37,969 nt of DNA from Syntrophus sp. (in: bacteria) (GCA_025355725.1 JANXZC010000095.1:1-37969); one strand, 5' to 3'. Counted from the stretch's first letter, positions 16,078-25,057 are shown. A program made the numbers and translations. The notes: generated from the letters alone by a model not told the origin.

Positions 16078-16608
16078 TCATTCCGGCACGCCACCCCAGC
16101 GTAAAGCGGGGCAAAATCCGGTCTTTTCCAGCCAGTCGACAAGTCCGGCAATATCGTTGATATCGAAGCAGGGAACTCCCGCCGCTAATGGTTCATCGCT
16201 GACCACGGCGATGAGATTGTCGTCTTCCCCGCAGAGACGCTCCCGCCGGAGGGACGGGCGAAAGACCTCGATCTTGGGATAGGGGTTCTGCTTGTATCCC
16301 TCCACGATAATCAGATCCACGTCCCGGATGTAGCGGTCCCTCAGCTCGGCAATCTCGTAGTCCCGCTCCGTATCTTCCACCACCGCCACCTGATGGGGTG
16401 AGGCGATGACCGTCGTCCGGGCCCCGGCCCGCTTGTGGCGCCAACTGTCCTTGCCCTCGTGGTCGATGGCAAAGCCGTGGCGGTTATGCTTGATCGTCGC
16501 CACCCGCCGGCCCCGCCGGATCAGTTCGGGGATCATTTTCTCGATGAGGGTTGTCTTTCCCGAATTGGATTTGCCGACGATAGAAAGCATGGGAATGGTT
16601 TTTGACAT
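16078..16608 (-). CDS. mobB: Molybdopterin-guanine dinucleotide biosynthesis adaptor MobB
   Basis: The 176-residue P-loop protein has Walker A GKSNSGKTTL at residues 12-21, TIKHNRHGFAIDHEGKDSWRHKRAGA, the family hallmark, at about 38-63, and VDLIIVEGYKQNPYPKIEV, typical of MobB, near 97-115. MobB binds GTP and assists MobA in making the bis-MGD cofactor for molybdoenzymes such as formate dehydrogenases. Its presence suggests the organism has MGD-dependent (perhaps selenium-containing) enzymes. No mobA is visible. The ribosome-binding site (TAGGTAAC) is weak. Confidence 0.92.
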   Translation of the reverse strand: MSKTIPMLSIVGKSNSGKTTLIEKMIPELIRRGRRVATIKHNRHGFAIDHEGKDSWRHKRAGARTTVIASPHQVAVVEDTERDYEIAELRDRYIRDVDLIIVEGYKQNPYPKIEVFRPSLRRERLCGEDDNLIAVVSDEPLAAGVPCFDINDIAGLVDWLEKTGFCPALRWGGVPE

Positions 16609-16771
16609 GTTACCTACATATCAGATTACGGCTCTCGACTCAAGAGGATTTCCCGGGAAAAGCCTCACTCACTCCCCTCAGCAAGAAAAGAAAAAAAATC
16701 CTCTGTCCCTGCAAGTATCGGGGTGGGGTCTATAAAACATTCCCATCCATCGAGGTAATTCGGTCCATTGG

Positions 16772-18334
16772 TTACGCGAAAAACATGGCCATCACTGAAG
16801 CCACAAGTGTAATCAACGCCGAGATGATGAATGCGGTTTTTATGACCTGGCTCTCGATTCCCAAAGCATCTATCGTTGCCGCAGCGTTTTGAAGCTTCGC
16901 CGGGGAAATGACACTGGCTAATCCCCCACCTATGGCGGTTACGGCGGTTACTATCAACGGATCCACATTGAGGAGCTTGGATGTCAACAGATGGTATTTG
17001 GCAAACATCGCAATCGTGGAGGCCTCACTGCCGCTTAAAAAACCGCCAAATAGCCCGAGGTAGCCACTGATGAAGGGATAGAGGGATCCAAATGCCAGGG
17101 AAGATCCCTGCGCCAGCGTCCAAATCATGTTGGAAGAAGGCTCAACAATTTTCCATACAGATCCCAGATTCTGTATTCCCGAGTTATTCATCACAAAGGC
17201 GATGGCAAAAAAGATTGCGGCGGAAAGGGCCGGCCGGGGCGCTCGCTTGATCCATTTAGCGAAGGTTGCCTGCAAAGATCTCCCTTTAGGCCTGATAAAT
17301 ATGATGGAAACAATCGTACTGATCAGCACCCACGTATAGGCGTTCCAGAGCATCCTGGTCTTAAGAACCTGACCCGGTATGATCGAAACGGGCATGGCTA
17401 TGGTCTTGTAAAGTAGATCAAAAACAGGGGGACAAAAATTGACCGCAAAGGAAGCGGCAATCAATATAATCCAGGGAGAAAGGGCCCTCAGAAGAGACAT
17501 CTCTTTTTCAATTTTCAGATCAGTATCTGTTAAATGTGACCTGTCGATGATCGGCTTCCCCCGCATCTTTAGGTAAACCAACATGACAACCATCGTGGTG
17601 AACCCGGAAATAACGCCTGTGAGCACCACACCTCCTTCAAGAAACGGGATATAACTGACGGCCACGGCCATACCACCGTTTGTGAGCCCGGCGATGACGC
17701 AGGGCACGAAGCCTTCCTTCATCAACTTCCATCTTCCTACGATCCAAAGCATCCCGAAACCGATTAACATTGAAATAATGGGAAGGAATTTAGCGAATAC
17801 TCGCGCAGATTGAACAAGGGGTGTACCGGTGAGATCAGAATAAACCACCAGGGGCGCACCGAGAAGGGCAAACGTGCAAAGGGCATCAAAACCTATTGCC
17901 GGCAGCGCTACCGCAATAAACTTTGAGTATCCCAAGGCCACGAGAATAGGAGGCAGAATTGAAACCGGAGTAGCACCAACAGATACTAAAAGGGTTCCGG
18001 CACCAATGTTTATGAGCATGATCTGTACAGCTTTTTCCCCGGATCCGAAAGTCTTTACAAATACGGCCACCCTGCGGAGCGCTCCTGTCTCCTCCATGAA
18101 GGTAATCTGCAATATAGATGTGACTACCATCAGGGACACGGGAAAAGAAGCGATAATACCGGCGATAGAGGAACGAAGGCCGGCATCAATGCTCGTATTG
18201 AAGAACAAGAAGGCAATCACCAGAGTGAAGAGACACCCGATGACCCCGCTTGTATCGGCAGCAAAGTTTTTCCTGATCATCAGAAATACGATAAGAACGA
18301 TTGGAAGCAGGGTAAGAATGACGGATAGAAGCAC
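16772..18334 (-). CDS. L-lactate permease (LctP) family transporter
   Basis: A 520-residue membrane protein with about 12-14 hydrophobic segments. Family blocks include GAGTLLVSVGATPVSILPPILVALG (near 113-137), PAIGFDALCTFALLGAP, GLFGGFLSGSEASTIAMFAKY and a C-terminal GGGLASVISPAKLQNAAAT. LctP proteins import lactate or glycolate with protons across the inner membrane. The start is GTG at 18334 with AAAGGAGG seven bases upstream. No lactate dehydrogenase gene adjoins it, so the substrate may be another 2-hydroxy or short carboxylate. It is divergent from the DUF4118 gene; an ideal -35 (TTGACA, 18482-18477 on the minus strand) lies in the 252-base gap but its -10 is poor. Confidence 0.88.
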   Translation of the reverse strand: MLLSVILTLLPIVLIVFLMIRKNFAADTSGVIGCLFTLVIAFLFFNTSIDAGLRSSIAGIIASFPVSLMVVTSILQITFMEETGALRRVAVFVKTFGSGEKAVQIMLINIGAGTLLVSVGATPVSILPPILVALGYSKFIAVALPAIGFDALCTFALLGAPLVVYSDLTGTPLVQSARVFAKFLPIISMLIGFGMLWIVGRWKLMKEGFVPCVIAGLTNGGMAVAVSYIPFLEGGVVLTGVISGFTTMVVMLVYLKMRGKPIIDRSHLTDTDLKIEKEMSLLRALSPWIILIAASFAVNFCPPVFDLLYKTIAMPVSIIPGQVLKTRMLWNAYTWVLISTIVSIIFIRPKGRSLQATFAKWIKRAPRPALSAAIFFAIAFVMNNSGIQNLGSVWKIVEPSSNMIWTLAQGSSLAFGSLYPFISGYLGLFGGFLSGSEASTIAMFAKYHLLTSKLLNVDPLIVTAVTAIGGGLASVISPAKLQNAAATIDALGIESQVIKTAFIISALITLVASVMAMFFA

Positions 18335-18586
18335 GATTTCCTCCTTTAATATTTACAATAATGGGCTCAATGGACGATACTCTGAAGAATGTTCTTGGTC
18401 CCGGTATGCCCTCTGAAGTCGATCATTTGGCGCAGCCATGGAAGAGTTCGCGGAAAAAAGCACAAATCAAATCGCCTGTCAATTTAATTATTTCAGCTCT
18501 TGATCTTTATTGGTACAAGTATTAACGTACGGGCGGAAGCCTTGTTGGATCATAGGGCTTTCAAATGTGACAGGAGGTAGCTGATC

Positions 18587-19483
18587 ATGCAAAATATTGA
18601 TGCGAATCAGAGTTCAGAGACAGTCTCCGATAGAGGTGGACGCGTTCGCAAGGAAAGACTAAAAAAACTAAGGCAGTTCCTGATCATTATGGCAATGTTG
18701 ATACTCACCACAATACTCAATGTTTTTCTGGAACACATCATTCATCCGCCCTCTTTGGTTTTTGTCTACCTTGTTCCAACGATTGCAGGTGCAATTTATT
18801 TCGGAACCTGGGCGGCGGTGTTATCTTTTGTTGCCGGTTTTCTGATATTCGATTTTGGTTTTGTGGAACCTTATTTCTCTCTTCATATTTCCAAACCGCA
18901 GGACATCTATAATGTTACCGTCTATTTTACCATTGCCGCTCTTATTACCTATCTCATCAACCTTGTTCGCCGCCAGAATACATTCCTGAAAGGCAGGCTG
19001 GATCGCGTTTCGCTCATCGAAGATATGAGCAGAGATTTTCTATTGCTTACCCCTATCGAACAGGGTTCTTCAACCCAAAACATCACGGAGTCTCTGCGAA
19101 CAAGGGTGCTCAGCCAATTGGGACAGCTTGCCTTAAAGTACACAAAAACGATCTTGGATGTGCCGGCCTTCATCTCTTTCCGGGAAGAGGATGGAGGTCT
19201 TAAGGTTTGGGCAAAAAGCAGCGTTGACCTGGAAATCACCGAAAAGGAAAATGCTGCTGCGACTTGGACCATGAACAATGGAGAGGTGTCCGGTGCGGGG
19301 ACTCATACCTATGCAGATACGCCATTCTATTTCATCCCCATGAAATCTCTTGAGGAGATTATTGGTGTGCTTGGAATCTTATGCGATTCCAAGGATCTTT
19401 TCCCGGAACAGCGCCGTCTTTTGGGAACAATCTCCAATTTGACAACGATAGTTGCAACAAGGTGGAGGAGCCTGAAATCTTAG
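18587..19483 (+). CDS. KdpD-like membrane sensor lacking a kinase domain (DUF4118 + GAF)
   Basis: In this 298-residue protein, residues 28-125 form four closely spaced transmembrane segments with VFVYLVPTIAGAIYFGTWAAVLSFVAGFLIFDFGFVEPYFSL, the DUF4118 signature of KdpD. Residues 140-298 resemble a GAF domain (FYFIPMKSLEEIIGVLGILCD). The N-terminal KdpD/Usp domains and the C-terminal HisKA/HATPase domains are absent, and the gene ends with a normal stop, so it is a stand-alone sensory part. AGGAGGTAGCTGATC precedes the ATG. It faces the kup gene tail to tail with a 23-base gap. A role in potassium or osmotic sensing is inferred from family and neighbour. Confidence 0.82.
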   Translation: MQNIDANQSSETVSDRGGRVRKERLKKLRQFLIIMAMLILTTILNVFLEHIIHPPSLVFVYLVPTIAGAIYFGTWAAVLSFVAGFLIFDFGFVEPYFSLHISKPQDIYNVTVYFTIAALITYLINLVRRQNTFLKGRLDRVSLIEDMSRDFLLLTPIEQGSSTQNITESLRTRVLSQLGQLALKYTKTILDVPAFISFREEDGGLKVWAKSSVDLEITEKENAAATWTMNNGEVSGAGTHTYADTPFYFIPMKSLEEIIGVLGILCDSKDLFPEQRRLLGTISNLTTIVATRWRSLKS

Positions 19484-19506
19484 TGGTAATGATGCTTAAC
19501 CTAAAC

Positions 19507-21441
19507 TTAAAGCTCTATTTGTGTACCGAGTTCAACGACCCGATTGGCCGGGATTCCGAAATAGGCGGTGGGGTTCCCCGCGTTTCTGGACATAAAGGCG
19601 AAGAGAGCCTTACGCCAGCGCATCATTTTAGATCTTCCCCCGGTGAGGAGCGTCTCTCTGCCAAGGTAAAAGGTCGTTGACATCGGTTCGGTGATAAGGC
19701 CATAATTGGCGACTTCCTTCATAATCTGCGGCACATCAGGATTCTGCATGTAACCATAGCGTGCGACCACACGGTAGAAGCCTTGACCCAAATCATCCAG
19801 ATTAATCCACTCGTCAGTTGGAATGGTTGGAGAGTCCGCAGAAAGGATGGAAAGGAGCACCACCTTTTCATGCAGGATATGGTTGTGTTTTACATGGTGG
19901 AGCAGTGTTGGCGGAGTTCCCTCTGGGGACAACGTCATAAAGACAGCAGTTCCTGGTACTCTCGCCAGGCTGCGCTTCGATAGTCCGGCGAGGAAACTGT
20001 CTATGGGAAATCTTTCCCCGATCAGTTTACGGGCAAGTTCGTCACGGCCTTTTCTCCACGTAGTCATGGCAACCGCTATGATTGCTGCGACAAAGAGAGG
20101 AAACCACCCTCCATCGGCAATTTTGAAGAGGTTGCCGCTGATGTAGGCAACATCAAACGCCAGAAATATTCCTACGAGCGGTATGGCCTTCCACAGAGAC
20201 CACTTCCAGTAATGGGTCAGCACAAGGAAATAGAGGAGAGATGTGATGATCATGGTTCCTGTAACAGCAATGCCATATGCCCCCGCCAGTCCACTAGATT
20301 CCCTGAATCCCATTACAACGCCGATACAGGCTATCATCAGTGCATAGTTCACGAAAGGAATATAGATCTGACCCTGCACATCACTTGAAGTGTGGAGAAT
20401 GCGTATACGGGGACAAAGACCCAACTGCACGGCCTGCTGGGTGAGTGAAAACGCACCGGATATCAACGCCTGAGAAGCGATCACCGTGGCAGCGGTGGAA
20501 AGTCCGACCATTGGATAGAGGAGGAACCTCGGTACGATTCCATAGAAGGGGTTGGCATTCAATTCCGGATGTACAAGTAACAGCGCCCCCTGTCCGAAGT
20601 AGTTGCAAAGCAGGGTAGGCAAAGCGAAGCCGAGCCAGGAAAGGCGGATGGCATTTCTCCCGAAATGCCCGAGATCGGCATAGAGGGCCTCGCAACCCGT
20701 AATGCAGAGTACAACAGATCCGAGTACGATAATGCCGTGGGTACCGTTGTTCACAAAAAAATCGAACGCATAAACCGGATTGACAGCGAGGAGAACCTTC
20801 GGCTCACGCATTATCTGAATTAGCCCGAAAACCGCAATAGAAATGAACCAGACCACCATAATCGGACCGAATAACTTCCCGATATGAGCGGTGCCTCTGT
20901 GCTGCAACAAAAAAAGTAAAATGAGGACAACGCACGTCAAGGGCAACACAAAGGGTGACGCTGCCTTGGTGGCTATTTCCAGCCCTTCAATGGCAGAAAG
21001 AACAGATATCGCGGGAGTGATGACGCCGTCCCCATAAAGGAGACCTGCACCCAGTATCCCGGCAAACAGGAGCGTCGATTTCATGTGGCGTGAGATCCTT
21101 TCATCAGAGGTGGACAAAAGGCCTAGGAGGGCGAAGATGCCTCCCTCACCGCGATTGTCGGCTCGCAGGATGAAGGTCACGTATTTAATGGTGACCACAA
21201 CCGTCAGTGACCAGAAGACAAGCGACAAAACTCCTAGGATGTTGGCCATATTGGGAATGATGGCGTGTGCCCCATGGAAACATTCTTTGATAGCGTAAAG
21301 GGGGCTTGTCCCGATATCGCCAAAGACGACACCGATCGATCCGAAAGCAAGGAAGAGGAGTTTTTTGTTAAACCGCGCGGGGGGAGATGTTTCTTTGGAT
21401 TCAATAGCGCTGCCATGCGCACAACTTAATGAAGATGACAC
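19507..21441 (-). CDS. kup: KUP-family potassium uptake protein
   Basis: A full-length 644-residue potassium/proton symporter of the KUP/HAK/KT family. The N-terminal hallmark GVVFGDIGTSPLYA lies near residues 37-50, followed by EGGIFALLGL, YGDGVITPAISVLSAIEG and GCEALYADLGHFG. About 12 transmembrane helices are followed by a C-terminal cytoplasmic domain (YGYMQNPDVP, FYLGRE). It starts with GTG at 21441, preceded by GGAGG. The leader carries a ydaO-type riboswitch whose downstream hairpins can mask this GGAGG, so translation is probably controlled by c-di-AMP. Confidence 0.95.
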   Translation of the reverse strand: MSSSLSCAHGSAIESKETSPPARFNKKLLFLAFGSIGVVFGDIGTSPLYAIKECFHGAHAIIPNMANILGVLSLVFWSLTVVVTIKYVTFILRADNRGEGGIFALLGLLSTSDERISRHMKSTLLFAGILGAGLLYGDGVITPAISVLSAIEGLEIATKAASPFVLPLTCVVLILLFLLQHRGTAHIGKLFGPIMVVWFISIAVFGLIQIMREPKVLLAVNPVYAFDFFVNNGTHGIIVLGSVVLCITGCEALYADLGHFGRNAIRLSWLGFALPTLLCNYFGQGALLLVHPELNANPFYGIVPRFLLYPMVGLSTAATVIASQALISGAFSLTQQAVQLGLCPRIRILHTSSDVQGQIYIPFVNYALMIACIGVVMGFRESSGLAGAYGIAVTGTMIITSLLYFLVLTHYWKWSLWKAIPLVGIFLAFDVAYISGNLFKIADGGWFPLFVAAIIAVAMTTWRKGRDELARKLIGERFPIDSFLAGLSKRSLARVPGTAVFMTLSPEGTPPTLLHHVKHNHILHEKVVLLSILSADSPTIPTDEWINLDDLGQGFYRVVARYGYMQNPDVPQIMKEVANYGLITEPMSTTFYLGRETLLTGGRSKMMRWRKALFAFMSRNAGNPTAYFGIPANRVVELGTQIEL

Positions 21442-21447
21442 AAAAAA

Positions 21448-21482
21448 CCTCCGAAGTATGCCCGTGGGAGGATGATCCTCCC
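21448..21482 (-). promoter_or_regulatory. Expression platform of the kup riboswitch (competing hairpins over the ribosome-binding site)
   Basis: In the kup leader, CCTCCC (21471-21466) can pair either with GGGAGG just upstream (21482-21477, five-base loop) or with the ribosome-binding site GGAGG (21452-21448) downstream. The two pairings exclude each other, which fits ON and OFF states of translational control. Confidence 0.6.
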
Positions 21483-21496
21483 GGATTACTCCGGTT

Positions 21497-21625
21497 GGTT
21501 CTCCTCATCGAAGCCTACGAAGTTAGCTGAAGGGCTCGGGCCGAAGAGGTTACCCTACGCCGTATGGCGATGCGCCCCAAAAAGTTGGTTCCTCCGCTCC
21601 TGGAAACCAGGATTAGGCATTTATG
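21497..21625 (-). ncRNA. ydaO/yuaA-type (cyclic di-AMP) riboswitch upstream of kup
   Basis: On the minus strand the leader shows landmarks of the ydaO class in order: GCCTAATCCTGG opening, the short hairpin CCTGGTTTCCAGG, GGAGGAACC, GTAGGGTAACC, then CCCTTCAGCTAAC, TTCGTAGGC and ATGAGGAGAACC. P1 pairs GCCTA (21618-21614) with TAGGC (21517-21513). Riboswitches of this class bind c-di-AMP and usually repress potassium transporters and cell-wall enzymes. A TTGACA at 21660-21655 on the minus strand is a possible -35 box; its -10 is unclear. The rest of the gap to 21817 shows nothing else. Confidence 0.87.
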
Positions 21626-21817
21626 GTAGGGGCCCTAAATCATATTTCTAGGATTGTCAATCACTTTTACGGACATTATCTCCCTGCAACTCAAAGGTAC
21701 TCATAAACCGGATGAGCCTTATTACTCGATAGATCCTTCCCCTTCACGGGCTGGGGTGGGTATGGAATTATGAATGTTTTATTTGCATTATTCACCGTGG
21801 GGCGTTAAGAGTTGGCC

Positions 21818-22609
21818 ATGACTCTGCAACTTATGGACAGCGTTCGACAGATCCTGGCCTCTGTGGAGAAATCATCCGGCAAAACGATAACCTACGTCGA
21901 AAAACCGGATCTGCCTGCCCCGATCAGTTTCAATATCGCCGACAAAGACGACCCTCAACTCAAGCTTTTCTACCATCCCCGTCATGACGAAGGCGTCAAT
22001 TATGACGTCGCGAATCAGGCCGGCCACATCCTCCGGCTCTTTGCCGCCCCGTCGGAAGAGCGGTTCATCTCCGTGGCCAACCGCCAGACCATGGCCCGCT
22101 TCATCATGGAAACGGAAAGCGAGCTGGAAAGGCTGAGTTCCCTCCTGGGACGAGATAAAGTCAGAAGAATGATCTCCCTCTGGTATCAGGGGGTGGTCTT
22201 CCAACTGACAAGGATGCCCCCGGACATCATGGTTAATAAGTGGCTCTATGATGACTGGCCGGAGCTGCGTCCCCTCCTCCTTCAGGCCATCGCAGCCCAG
22301 CGGCGGCAGGCTATCCCTTCCCTGTCGCCGGATGTCCGCAGGTCGACCCCGGCCCGCATCTATCGCGCCGCCAACATCATGAACTTCGTCTTTTTCAAAT
22401 GCCTCGAAGATCACTTTCATGGCGACTTCATCGGCCCTTATCACGGAACGATTTTTATCCTCGACGGCGCCCCTCTGGCCCGCATCACGGCAAGCTCTAA
22501 TCAGAACGATCACGCGGGGGACCGGATCATGATCGACCGCTGGGCCGCCGAACTGGAACTGAACAACTGGTATGAGTGGCAACCCTATGTAACTTTTCAA
22601 GAAAAATAA
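21818..22609 (+). CDS. Hypothetical cytoplasmic protein
   Basis: The 263-residue product is soluble, with no signal peptide or membrane segment. It is rich in charged and aromatic residues; visible blocks include YHPRHDEGVNYDVANQAGHILRLF, NKWLYDDWPELRPLLLQ and a C-terminal WAAELELNNWYEWQPY. The first block faintly recalls the His region of IrrE-like peptidases, but there is no HExxH, so I assign no function. ATG 21818 is chosen over TTG 21812. A strong promoter for cstA overlaps its stop codon. Confidence 0.72.
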   Translation: MTLQLMDSVRQILASVEKSSGKTITYVEKPDLPAPISFNIADKDDPQLKLFYHPRHDEGVNYDVANQAGHILRLFAAPSEERFISVANRQTMARFIMETESELERLSSLLGRDKVRRMISLWYQGVVFQLTRMPPDIMVNKWLYDDWPELRPLLLQAIAAQRRQAIPSLSPDVRRSTPARIYRAANIMNFVFFKCLEDHFHGDFIGPYHGTIFILDGAPLARITASSNQNDHAGDRIMIDRWAAELELNNWYEWQPYVTFQEK

Positions 22610-22639
22610 TTGACATCAGCTTTTGAAATAACGTATCAT
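22610..22639 (+). promoter_or_regulatory. Sigma-70-type promoter for cstA
   Basis: TTGACA (22610-22615) and TATCAT (22634-22639) are separated by 18 bases, giving a perfect -35 and a good -10. The leader to cstA is about 100 bases, A/T-rich near the gene, with GGGAGG just before the ATG. Confidence 0.6.
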
Positions 22640-22748
22640 GAAAAAGCAGATACAAGGGGGGGAGAGAGAAATCCACCCGGAGGGATGGACGTTTCAAACC
22701 CCGAATTTTTATATTTTATAATATTTTATAGAAAGGGAGGAAGATTTT

Positions 22749-24590
22749 ATGAGTTCATTATATTTGATGATTGGTGCGCTATGTTGCTTTGCTCTGGCGT
22801 ATCGATACTATGCGGCGTTCATCGCAGCAAAGGTCCTCATGCTGGACGACAGGAATATCGCGCCGTCCATTTCCTGTAATGACGGCCAGAATTTTGTCCC
22901 CACCAACAAGTGGGTCGTGTTTGGCCATCATTTTGCCGCCATTGCCGGCGCGGGACCACTGATCGGACCGGTTCTGGCCGCCCAGTATGGCTGGGGACCA
23001 GGCTTCTTCTGGATTCTCCTGGGCAGTGTCTTTGCCGGTTGCGTCCATGACATGATTATTCTTTTCGCATCCTATCGCCACCAGGGGCAATCCCTGTCCG
23101 TCATCGCCGAGAGGGACGTCGGCAAGATCACCGGCGGCGTCACTGCGATCGTGATCCTTTTGATTATCATCATCGCCCTGGCCGGTCTGGGTGTGGCCGT
23201 GGTCAACGCCCTGTTCAACAATCCATGGGGCGTCTTCTCCATCGCCATGACGATTCCCATCGCCATGATCGTCGGCGTTTACATGTTCAAGATCAGACCG
23301 GGGGCCATTCTTTCCGGATCTATCGCCGGATTCATCATGGTCATCCTCGCGGTGCTTATGGGCCCCTATATTGCCGAATCCAGCCTTGCCTCCTGGTTTA
23401 CCTTCAGTAAAAAGGAAGTTTCCGTCCTCCTGCCCGTCTACGGCTTCTGTGCGGCAGCCATTCCCGTCTGGCTCCTCCTCGCCCCACGGGACTATCTGAG
23501 CACCTTCATGAAGATCGGCGTCATTGCCGCCCTGGGCGTCGGCCTCCTCTTTGTGAACCCGACGATAAAGATGCCCTTCACCACCCAGTTCATGTCCGGC
23601 GGCGGACCGATCATCCCCGGTCCCTGGTGGCCCTACGTATTCATTACCATCGCCTGCGGCGCCATTTCGGGATTCCATGCCTTGATCGGCTCGGGAACGA
23701 CGCCAAAGATGATCGAACATGAAACGGAAATCACCATGATCGGCTACGGCGCCATGCTGACGGAGGCTTTTGTAGCCGTCATGGCCCTCCTCTCCGCCAT
23801 TACCCTCAATCCGAGCGATTATTTTGCCATCAATACCTCGGCGGCGGTTTATGCGAAATTGAAGATGGCCGTCATCGATCTGCCGGTCCTCAGTCAACTG
23901 GTCGGGCTGGACGTCGCTCACCGTCCGGGCGGCGCCATCTCCCTGGCCGTGGGCATGGCCCATATCTTTGCCAATGTCGGCGAGGGGCTACGGCATACGA
24001 TGAAGTACTGGTTCCAGTTCATCATCATGTTCGAGGCGTTGTTCATCCTGACGACGATCGACGCCGGCACCCGCGTAGCCCGCTACATCCTCCAGGACAT
24101 CCTCGGCTATGCCTACAAGCCCTTCGGCAGAAAAGACTGGATTCCCGGCACGGTGGTGTGCAGCGCCCTCGTTTCCTCGGCCTGGGGTTATCTGCTCTAC
24201 ACGGGCGATATTTCCTCCATCTGGCCGATGTTCGGCGTCACGAACCAGACCCTGTCCGCCCTGGCCCTGGCGATTGGAACCACGATCATCCTCAGGATTG
24301 GGACCAAAAAGATCTATGCCCTGGTTACGTTGATCCCCTGCCTTTTTGTCACGGTCACCACCTTTACGGCCGGCATAATGAATGTTCAGATGTATCTTGC
24401 GAAGGGCATGTTGCTGAACGCCTGGCTGAGTATCGGGGTTATCATTCTTGTGGTCATCATCATTGAGGAAAACTTCCGTGCCTGGCTGAGACTGCTCAAG
24501 ACCGACAAGCCCATCGGCATGAATGTCGACCGAGAAGTGGTTTACTGCCCGTATATCCCCGCTGATGCACCACCCGATGCGAGACCATGA
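22749..24590 (+). CDS. cstA: CstA-family peptide/pyruvate transporter (carbon starvation protein A)
   Basis: A 613-residue membrane protein with some 16-18 hydrophobic segments. Family motifs include VPTNKWVVFGHHFAAIAGAGPLIGPVLAAQYGW (about 50-82), the invariant PARDY-like block here as LLAPRDYLSTF, GFHALIGSGTTPKMIEHE near 310-328, and a C-terminal IWPMFGVTNQTLSALAL. CstA-type carriers move peptides or pyruvate under carbon limitation. No partner small subunit (YbdD-like) is seen next to it. The ATG follows GGGAGGAAG. Confidence 0.94.
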   Translation: MSSLYLMIGALCCFALAYRYYAAFIAAKVLMLDDRNIAPSISCNDGQNFVPTNKWVVFGHHFAAIAGAGPLIGPVLAAQYGWGPGFFWILLGSVFAGCVHDMIILFASYRHQGQSLSVIAERDVGKITGGVTAIVILLIIIIALAGLGVAVVNALFNNPWGVFSIAMTIPIAMIVGVYMFKIRPGAILSGSIAGFIMVILAVLMGPYIAESSLASWFTFSKKEVSVLLPVYGFCAAAIPVWLLLAPRDYLSTFMKIGVIAALGVGLLFVNPTIKMPFTTQFMSGGGPIIPGPWWPYVFITIACGAISGFHALIGSGTTPKMIEHETEITMIGYGAMLTEAFVAVMALLSAITLNPSDYFAINTSAAVYAKLKMAVIDLPVLSQLVGLDVAHRPGGAISLAVGMAHIFANVGEGLRHTMKYWFQFIIMFEALFILTTIDAGTRVARYILQDILGYAYKPFGRKDWIPGTVVCSALVSSAWGYLLYTGDISSIWPMFGVTNQTLSALALAIGTTIILRIGTKKIYALVTLIPCLFVTVTTFTAGIMNVQMYLAKGMLLNAWLSIGVIILVVIIIEENFRAWLRLLKTDKPIGMNVDREVVYCPYIPADAPPDARP

Positions 24591-24618
24591 TTGTTAATAC
24601 CTTAATCGCTTTTTAACC

Positions 24619-24645
24619 GCCGGGAGGATCAATGATCCTCCCGGC
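24619..24645 (+). promoter_or_regulatory. Perfect 12-bp hairpin between cstA and the CC-motif gene
   Basis: GCCGGGAGGATC (24619-24630) pairs with GATCCTCCCGGC (24634-24645) around an AAT loop. No T-tract follows, so it is either a cstA transcript-end hairpin or a translational control element: its left arm holds GGGAGG, five bases before an in-frame ATG at 24632, and its right arm masks it. Confidence 0.6.
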
Positions 24646-24670
24646 CACATTAAAAATGAGAGATTGTCAA

Positions 24671-24952
24671 ATGGTTACCATTAGCCCGGAAGCCCAAGAC
24701 CACGCCATGAAGAACGGAGGGGAGCTCTATCTGGAGTATATCGTCTTGCAGAGCGGCTGCTGCATCCCCTATCAGCCGGGACCGGTCGTCAGGTTCGGCA
24801 GACCTCATAATCCGGCGCGCTTCCTTGCGGCGGCAATGGAGGGAATCACAGTTTTTGTTCCTCGCGAACTGCCCAATGTTCCCCTGCAGATAACCGTCAA
24901 TTCGTTTATGGGCTTCAAAAGGCTCATCGTTGAGGGCTGGCGTCACGCCTGA
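24671..24952 (+). CDS. Small CC-motif protein (cysteine form of a CC/Se (seleno)protein family)
   Basis: The 93-residue protein has MVTISPEAQDHAM at the start, a vicinal Cys pair Cys30-Cys31 in SGCCIPY, and a C-terminal FMGFKRLIVEGW. The layout resembles a small family I recall being annotated as 'CC/Se motif family (seleno)protein', where one Cys may be selenocysteine in some members; here both codons are TGC. The function is unknown; thiol redox or metal binding is possible. ATG 24671 fits the family-like start. ATG 24632 would add 13 residues and has a perfect GGGAGG site, but this is locked in a hairpin. Confidence 0.72.
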   Translation: MVTISPEAQDHAMKNGGELYLEYIVLQSGCCIPYQPGPVVRFGRPHNPARFLAAAMEGITVFVPRELPNVPLQITVNSFMGFKRLIVEGWRHA

Positions 24953-25057
24953 TGGCCATGCACCACCTCGTAACTCACTCATTGCCGGAAGAATAAAAAT
25001 CTTTGCATTAAGTCCTGCACCCTGATAGATTCACGCCCAAGTAATATCGGAGATGGA

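Noticed and set aside
21818..22609. IrrE-like metallopeptidase
   Set aside because: There is no HExxH motif; only a loose resemblance around a single His, so the protein is left as hypothetical.
22779..23963. Long minus-strand open frame opposite cstA
   Set aside because: It is rich in Asp, Gly and His as expected for the reverse of membrane-protein codons, and has no family features.
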